Shown piece after piece: positions 13,490 to 18,165 of a stretch of DNA of 18,165 nt (position 1 is its first letter; every line of letters begins with the position of its first letter). Origin of the DNA: Treponema sp. UBA4328 (GTDB lineage Bacteria; Spirochaetota; Spirochaetia; Treponematales; Treponemataceae); the NCBI GenBank assembly GCA_002394465.1, contig DGTU01000145.1:1-18165 (forward strand). The letters are read 5' to 3'. A program made the position numbers and the translations under genes. The notes beneath the pieces are model-generated. The model ran no database searches. It was not told the DNA's origin and saw nothing but the letters and a program-made list of their open reading frames with translations.

Positions 13490-14554
13490 ATGACAAAAAA
13501 AGTTAAGCCGCTCGTCACAATCTGCGTTATTTTTTTATTTCTCTATATATTTCTTGCTGCAACACCGCTTGCAAAAGAGCTTCAGTTTATTCCGCAGTGG
13601 ACGATTCCGGTAGTCCTGTCAGACATTAAGCCGGAAGAAAAAAATTTTGAAGATGCCATTCCTTTCAGGTTCGGACAGAACCTCGGCTACTTTACTAAAG
13701 ACAAACAAATCCTTTCATACATAACTTTTCCCTACAAGGCTGCCGTTTCAGAAAATGTATGGACCGTATACAGTCAGGATTCAACTTCCGTAAAACTTTA
13801 TTCTCCATCAGGCACCCTGTCAGGAGAAATAAAAGAAAGCGGATTCCCATATCTTCATGAGGACAGAATCTTTAACTTCCTTCCGGGCGGTGCTTCTTTC
13901 TCAAGGTGCAGTGAAAGCGGAGAAATTCTCTGGCGTTATGAGACTTATGCTCCGATCACGGCCTTTTCATCAGCCGAATGCGGAACGGCAGTAGGACTTG
14001 CAGACGGAAACATAGCAGTCCTTGATAACGACGGAAAAACAGTCCTTGAGTTTGCCCCGGGCGGAAGCACATATCCTGTAATTCTTGGAACGGCACTTTC
14101 AGATTCCGGAAAATACATTGCCTGCGTAAGCGGACAGGACAACCAGCGCTTCACTCTCGGAATAAATGACAAGGGTCACATCAAGGTTCTTTATCATAAA
14201 TTCCTCGAGAATCAGTCAACAAAGCAGCTTCTGATAAAATTCAGCAGGAACGAAGAATACGTTTTCTACGCATACAACGGCGGAATAGGAATAGTTGACA
14301 TTCCGGAAGCAAAAGGCGCTTCAATCAATATAAAGGGCGACGTACTTTCAATAAAAGAGTCTAAGGACGAAAAAATCGTATTCATTTTGAGCAGGGATCA
14401 CGGAACATACATTGTCTCTGCAATAGAACCGTTCAAAAACTATGCAGGTTCATTTTCATTTACTGCAGGAACGGCTTTTATCGAAGTCAGGGATAATTTC
14501 CTTTTTGTCGGAAAAGACGATACAATTTCAATGCTGAAAATAGTTCATAAATAA
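13490..14554 (+). CDS. Membrane-anchored protein, predicted beta-propeller-like
   Basis: 354 aa. An N-terminal hydrophobic helix (about 8-26) without an evident cleavage site suggests an inner-membrane anchor with the rest outside. The remainder is a series of short beta-strand blocks with propeller-type phrasing (VWTVYSQDSTSVKLYSP, GTAVGLADGNIAVLDNDGK, YIACVSGQDNQRFTLGIND, LFVGKDDTISMLKI), i.e. WD40/PQQ-like repeats of low sequence conservation. I do not recognise a named family. It forms an operon with the degenerate LytM-fold gene 14 bp downstream, which suggests a role in envelope or cell-wall assembly as a scaffold; this is inference. There is no Shine-Dalgarno sequence, and the predicted leader is only a few nucleotides. 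Confidence 0.7.
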   Translation: MTKKVKPLVTICVIFLFLYIFLAATPLAKELQFIPQWTIPVVLSDIKPEEKNFEDAIPFRFGQNLGYFTKDKQILSYITFPYKAAVSENVWTVYSQDSTSVKLYSPSGTLSGEIKESGFPYLHEDRIFNFLPGGASFSRCSESGEILWRYETYAPITAFSSAECGTAVGLADGNIAVLDNDGKTVLEFAPGGSTYPVILGTALSDSGKYIACVSGQDNQRFTLGINDKGHIKVLYHKFLENQSTKQLLIKFSRNEEYVFYAYNGGIGIVDIPEAKGASINIKGDVLSIKESKDEKIVFILSRDHGTYIVSAIEPFKNYAGSFSFTAGTAFIEVRDNFLFVGKDDTISMLKIVHK

Positions 14555-14568
14555 TAAGGACAACCTTC

Positions 14569-15432
14569 ATGAAAAAGACTTTGCTTTCAGCTGCAGGAAC
14601 AATTTTTATTATTACGGTTGCTGCAGCATTTAACTGGCCTCAGAATGAAATTCTCTCTGATTCATTCCACTCATACTTCGGACAGTACAGGGGCGGCAGG
14701 CTCAGTTCATCACTTATTTTTTCGGACAGTGAAGAAATAAAAGTCTGTGAAAAAGGAAGGGTTCTTGCAGTTCTTGGTGAACACAATGAAGATTCAGAAC
14801 TTTTTGAAAGCCCTCTCGGCAATGCAATGATAGTTTCTCATGATGACAATATGCTCACGGTTTACGCAAACCTCGACGAAGATTTTCAGGAAGAACGGAC
14901 AAAGATGAACTTCGTAGAAAGCGGAACTGCAATCGGCGCATGCTCAAATTCAGCCTGGCAGGAATCAGAAAGCTGCCTTGAATTCAAGGTAATCGACACA
15001 AAAAACAAGGTATTCATTAATCCGCGCATTCTTATGCCGAGAGTAGGACAGGAAGCACCACTATCACTCCGCGGAATCACAGCAGTAAACAAGAAGGGAA
15101 CAGAATACGACCTGATTACACAGGATTCACTTCCGTCAGGCTCATACAGCATTTACCAGCAGAGACAGAGGGTAACGATGCCATACCGCTCCCGCATATA
15201 CATCAACGGTTACACTGCAGATTCCATTACTTACGACACCCTCATAACTAAATCCGGCAGGCTGTGTACGTCAGGAAACACAAACTACACTTCTGAAGAA
15301 ATCTACCCTTCTCACGACAGGATTCTTCTCGGACACGTAAACATTCCGAAGGGAAAGGTAAAAATGAACGTTGTTCTTGAAGATATTCTCGGTAAAGAAA
15401 AACACATGACCATTACCTTCACTTCAAAATAA
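14569..15432 (+). CDS. Exported LytM/M23-fold protein lacking zinc ligands
   Basis: 287 aa with a signal peptide or membrane anchor (about 1-20). Residues 40-157 follow the M23 (LytM) layout: KGRVLAVLG corresponds to the dGxVxxxG strand, LGNAMIVSHDDNMLTVYANL (83-102) to the GNxVxIxHxxGxxTxYxHL segment, and SGTAIGACSNS...CLEFKVIDTKNKVFINP to the GQxIGxxGxTG...HLHFEV...NP ending. The catalytic positions are gone: the HxxxD motif is replaced by RLSSSL, YxHL is YANL, and HLHF is CLEF. It therefore cannot be a zinc endopeptidase and is probably a binding or regulatory pseudoenzyme, as EnvC/NlpD-type proteins are. The last 130 residues are not recognised. AAGGA (14556-14560) lies 8 nt from the ATG, 14 bp after the propeller gene. 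Confidence 0.75.
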   Translation: MKKTLLSAAGTIFIITVAAAFNWPQNEILSDSFHSYFGQYRGGRLSSSLIFSDSEEIKVCEKGRVLAVLGEHNEDSELFESPLGNAMIVSHDDNMLTVYANLDEDFQEERTKMNFVESGTAIGACSNSAWQESESCLEFKVIDTKNKVFINPRILMPRVGQEAPLSLRGITAVNKKGTEYDLITQDSLPSGSYSIYQQRQRVTMPYRSRIYINGYTADSITYDTLITKSGRLCTSGNTNYTSEEIYPSHDRILLGHVNIPKGKVKMNVVLEDILGKEKHMTITFTSK

Positions 15433-15457
15433 TTTTTTTCTTCAGATTCGGTTTTTC

Positions 15458-15476
15458 TCCGGTCAAAGGCGCCGGA
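15458..15476 (+). terminator. Weak candidate hairpin after the LytM-fold gene
   Basis: TCCGG (15458-15462) and CCGGA (15472-15476) can pair with a 9-nt loop, followed by an AT-rich but not T-only stretch (TATAATTTTAATT). It may end the 13490-15432 operon, but the stem is short. Confidence 0.3.
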
Positions 15477-15487
15477 TATAATTTTAA

Positions 15488-15516
15488 TTGTGATTTGAAA
15501 ATAATCGTGATAAAAT
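15488..15516 (+). promoter_or_regulatory. Promoter giving a leaderless phosphohexomutase mRNA
   Basis: TTGTGA (15488-15493) and TAAAAT (15511-15516) are separated by exactly 17 bp. The -10 ends 7 nt before the ATG at 15524, so transcription should begin at or within a base of the start codon. No Shine-Dalgarno sequence is present. Confidence 0.7.
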
Positions 15517-15523
15517 AGAATTT

Positions 15524-17377
15524 ATGGAACATGGTTTAATTACATCAGCTTCGGGCTGGAGAAAAGTTTTTGCCGTCTCTGGGGATGAAAATGACATTAC
15601 TCCTGAGATTTCGCTCGAAGACAGGGCTGCAGCCGCATTTGCAGCAGACGTATTTGCAGATTACATTTCATCTGAAAGTCAGAGAAGTCCTTCAATAATT
15701 TTAGGCATGGACACACGTCCTACAGGCCCGGCTATCGCTGATGCAATGCTTCGTGTCTTCATGGCAAAAAAGATTGCCGTAAGCTATGCAGGAATCATCG
15801 CTGCTCCTGAAATCATGGCATACAGCCGCACGGTTTCCGGTTTCGTTTATATTTCTGCAAGCCACAATCCTGTCGGCCACAACGGAATAAAATTCGGTCT
15901 GTCAAACGGCGGTGTATTAAATGCAGCACAGAATGCAGTTCTTGTTGAAGAATTTAATAAACGCTTTGAAGCTCCAGGTGCACTGGAAAAAGCAGAAGAA
16001 CTTATAAAACAGTGTTCAGACATAGACCTTGACTGGGTTTATGCCGAAAGCCTCGCAGTAAAACGTGAAGCCAGCGTTATATATCATTCCTTCGCAAAAC
16101 TTACAATTTCAGGAACTGACTCTGTAGCACAGCAAAACCGTTTCTTTGCTGAAGTACGCCAGTATGCTCGTTCCAATCCGATGGGGATTCTGTGCGATAT
16201 GAACGGCTCGGCAAGATGTCTTTCAATTGACGAAAGGTTCCTTAAGGAATGCGGAATTTCCTTCTACGCAATGAACAATATTCCCGGCAAAATTGAACAC
16301 GGTATTATCCCTGAAGGAAGCAACCTTACATATCTTGCTGATAAAATGCAGCAGATGCAGGCAGAAGGCAAAAACGACGTAATTCTCGGATACATGCCGG
16401 ACTGCGACGGTGACCGCGGAAACATAGTCTACTGGGATGAAAAAGAAGAAAAGGCAAAAATCATTCAGGCACAGGACGTTTTTGCACTTTCAGTACTTTC
16501 TGAACTCGCCTTTTCAAAATACATTAGTGAACTCGCCGGAACAGATGCAGGGCTTGCTTCCAAGGCTGAGATTTTCCTGCGCTCAAAGAATCAGCAGAAA
16601 ATGGCAGTTGCCGTAAATGATCCGACCTCGATGAGAATCAATGAAATTGCCGCCTCCCTTGGTGCTGATGTTTTCAGGGCTGAAGTCGGTGAAGCAAATG
16701 TCGTTAATCTTGCACGCGAAAAGCGTGATAACGGCTATACAGTAAGAATCCTCGGCGAAGGTTCAAACGGCGGAAACATTACACACCCGGCCGCTGTCAG
16801 GGATCCGATTAACACGCTGTTTGCAATAATCAAGCTCCTTTCAATACGGGATTCAAACAGTATCGAAGGCACAAAAATCAAGGGACTCTTCCATATCTGG
16901 TGCGAAGCAAGCGGCCAGGAAGATAAATACAGGGAAGATTTTACGCTTGAGGACATCCTCATGACACTTCCGCAGTATACGACAACGGGTGTAAGCGAAA
17001 AGCGTGCTGTCCTTAAAATCAAGACTGCAGATCATGCCGTGCTTAAAAAGAACTTTCAGACTGTTTTTGAAAAGCAGTGGGCAGAACACCGGCAGGAACT
17101 TGAAAAAATGTACGGTTTCGTTTCCTATGAAGCAGTCTGCAACAACGGAACTGTTGAAACAAGAAACCTGACAGATTACTCAAAGAGCGGGCGCGGAGGA
17201 CTCAAGATTCTTTTCAAAGACAAAGATTCGAGACCACTGGCATTCATGTGGATGCGCGGAAGCGGTACAGAACCTGTTTTCAGGGTAATGTGTGACGTAA
17301 AGGGTAATAATCCTGCTGAAGAACAGAAACTTCTCGACTGGGAAAGAACAATGATTCTGAATGCAGATAATAATTAA
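15524..17377 (+). CDS. Phosphoglucomutase/phosphomannomutase-family protein
   Basis: 617 aa, a complete alpha-D-phosphohexomutase, longer than bacterial PMM/PGM (about 450-480 aa). The start SASGWRKVFA is the family's GTSGxR-type N-terminus and supports the ATG at 15524. The phosphoserine loop is ISASHNPVGHNG (active Ser113), the metal loop DCDGDRGN (293-300; D293, D295, D297), the sugar loop GEGSNGGN (about 415) and the phosphate-binding loop MRGSGTEPVFRVM near the C-terminus. The sugar loop departs from the usual GEESGG/GEMSGH, so its specificity could differ from glucose or mannose phosphates. Family reaction: interconversion of hexose 1- and 6-phosphates in the cytoplasm. It is followed after 43 bp by a second mutase, probably co-transcribed. 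Confidence 0.88.
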   Translation: MEHGLITSASGWRKVFAVSGDENDITPEISLEDRAAAAFAADVFADYISSESQRSPSIILGMDTRPTGPAIADAMLRVFMAKKIAVSYAGIIAAPEIMAYSRTVSGFVYISASHNPVGHNGIKFGLSNGGVLNAAQNAVLVEEFNKRFEAPGALEKAEELIKQCSDIDLDWVYAESLAVKREASVIYHSFAKLTISGTDSVAQQNRFFAEVRQYARSNPMGILCDMNGSARCLSIDERFLKECGISFYAMNNIPGKIEHGIIPEGSNLTYLADKMQQMQAEGKNDVILGYMPDCDGDRGNIVYWDEKEEKAKIIQAQDVFALSVLSELAFSKYISELAGTDAGLASKAEIFLRSKNQQKMAVAVNDPTSMRINEIAASLGADVFRAEVGEANVVNLAREKRDNGYTVRILGEGSNGGNITHPAAVRDPINTLFAIIKLLSIRDSNSIEGTKIKGLFHIWCEASGQEDKYREDFTLEDILMTLPQYTTTGVSEKRAVLKIKTADHAVLKKNFQTVFEKQWAEHRQELEKMYGFVSYEAVCNNGTVETRNLTDYSKSGRGGLKILFKDKDSRPLAFMWMRGSGTEPVFRVMCDVKGNNPAEEQKLLDWERTMILNADNN

Positions 17378-17420
17378 ACTTATCCGAATAATCATCGCAA
17401 CTAAATAAGGAGTACATATC

Positions 17421-18165
17421 ATGGAAAAAGCAGAAATCTTAGCGCGTGCAAAAAAATACATCGCCGAGGAAAAGGACGAAAGGTTCCGCAAGGAAGTTGA
17501 GGAACTCGTCGCAAAAGAAGATATGAAGGAGCTTGAAGACCGCTTCTATCAGACTCTTGAATTCGGTACAGGCGGTTTGCGTGGCGTAATGGGCGGCGGA
17601 ACTAACCGCATGAACACTCTTGAAATCAACCTTGCGACACAGGGCCTGGCAAACTATGTTCTCAAAGCATTCCCGGAAAAGGCAAAAGACGGTACTTTGA
17701 GCGCAGTTGTCGCTTATGATTCCCGCAAAAACTCTGATGTATTCGCTGAGGCTACGGCTCTTATTCTTGCCGCAAACGGAATCAAGGCTTATCTTTTCAC
17801 AGGTCTCCGCCCGACACCGGAGCTTTCTTATGCTATCCGTGAGCTTAAGGCTCAGACCGGCGTTGTCGTAACAGCTTCTCACAACCCGCCACAGTACAAC
17901 GGCTACAAGGCTTACTGGGATAACGGTGCCCAGGTCATCGAACCGCATGATGCCGGAATCATCGATGAGGTTAATGCCGTAAAAGAAGTCAAAACTATTT
18001 CCAAAGACGAAGCTATCAAGAGCGGAAAACTCGTCCTTATCGACAAAGAAATCGACGAGAAATTCTGGGCCATGTGTAAGGCTCAGCTTTTCCGACCAGA
18101 GCTTATCAAAGAAAAGGCTTCTTCTGTCAAAATCGTATACACACCGCTCCACGGAACCGGTGCTA
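17421..18165 (+). CDS. Phospho-sugar mutase, PGM2/PgcA-like (3' truncated)
   Basis: 248 codons are visible and the frame is still open at the window end. The start has a strong AAGGAG (17407-17412), 8 nt from the ATG. The N-terminal helical lead (about 1-40) followed by LEFGTGGLRGVMG (46-58) is typical of the longer PGM2/PgcA branch of phosphoglucomutases, which convert glucose 1-phosphate and glucose 6-phosphate. The active-site Ser153 is in VVTASHNPPQYNGYKAYW, and YTPLHGTGA marks the start of the second domain at the window edge. It is the second mutase in tandem; the 43-bp gap has no clear promoter or terminator. It differs from its neighbour in all motifs, so the pair is not a recent duplication. 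Confidence 0.93.
   Translation, partial: MEKAEILARAKKYIAEEKDERFRKEVEELVAKEDMKELEDRFYQTLEFGTGGLRGVMGGGTNRMNTLEINLATQGLANYVLKAFPEKAKDGTLSAVVAYDSRKNSDVFAEATALILAANGIKAYLFTGLRPTPELSYAIRELKAQTGVVVTASHNPPQYNGYKAYWDNGAQVIEPHDAGIIDEVNAVKEVKTISKDEAIKSGKLVLIDKEIDEKFWAMCKAQLFRPELIKEKASSVKIVYTPLHGTGA

Noticed and set aside
17439..18152. 237-aa minus-strand open frame
   Set aside because: It is antisense to the PGM2-type mutase, whose plus-strand frame shows clear motifs and a strong ribosome site.

Overview
The window looks like a chromosomal stretch of a spirochaete, most likely a gut- or host-associated Treponema. This is inferred from gene content and order: a sigma-70-family gene behind a -24/-12 (sigma-54) promoter, a DNA-binding-domain/PTS-EIIA fusion, a pair of unusual phosphohexomutases, and a clostridial-type FeoB such as anaerobic gut bacteria carry. 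I see no insertion sequence, phage, CRISPR array, tRNA or rRNA, and no sign of recent island insertion. Genes are on both strands in short transcription units.

Layout. (1) 1-927 is the 3' part of an adenylosuccinate-lyase-type gene, ending in a good terminator. (2) 1000-4369 is a ferrous-iron operon with its own promoter and an 18-bp DtxR-box-like palindrome: feoA, a second feoA, feoB (with an acidic periplasmic insert), and a small membrane protein joining a FeoB-associated Cys-rich segment to a heavy-metal (HMA) domain. (3) 4421-6649 is a secreted heparinase II/III-type polysaccharide lyase. It meets, two bases apart, the minus-strand pair 8841-6652: a divergent polysaccharide deacetylase and tsaD (tRNA t6A synthesis). 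(4) 8930-9739 (minus) is a 269-aa alternative sigma factor. (5) 10050-10655 is thrH, overlapping tail-to-tail with a RluA-type pseudouridine synthase (minus). (6) 11389-12591 is a secreted transglutaminase-fold protein, sharing a bidirectional double-hairpin terminator with the HTH-EIIA fusion gene (13299-12649, minus). (7) 13490-15432 is a two-gene envelope unit: a membrane-anchored propeller-like protein and a LytM-fold protein lacking the zinc ligands. (8) 15524-18165 holds two adjacent phosphohexomutases, the second cut by the window end.

The most notable signal is regulatory. The 310-base gap upstream of the sigma factor contains a textbook sigma-54 promoter (TGGCAC-N5-TTGC) with +1 about 25 nt before the start codon. 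Some 170-210 bp further upstream lie two near-identical 16-bp dyads (GTAT-N8-ATAC), the arrangement expected of enhancer sites for a sigma-54 activator. This resembles the RpoN-to-RpoS cascade known from Borrelia. Other unusual designs are a consensus promoter with a 20-bp spacer carrying a dyad in front of the HTH-EIIA gene (MerR-like geometry), a terminator whose T-tract runs straight into the next start codon, and at least one gene (15524) that should be transcribed as a leaderless mRNA.

Function assignments come from motif reading only; no database search was possible.
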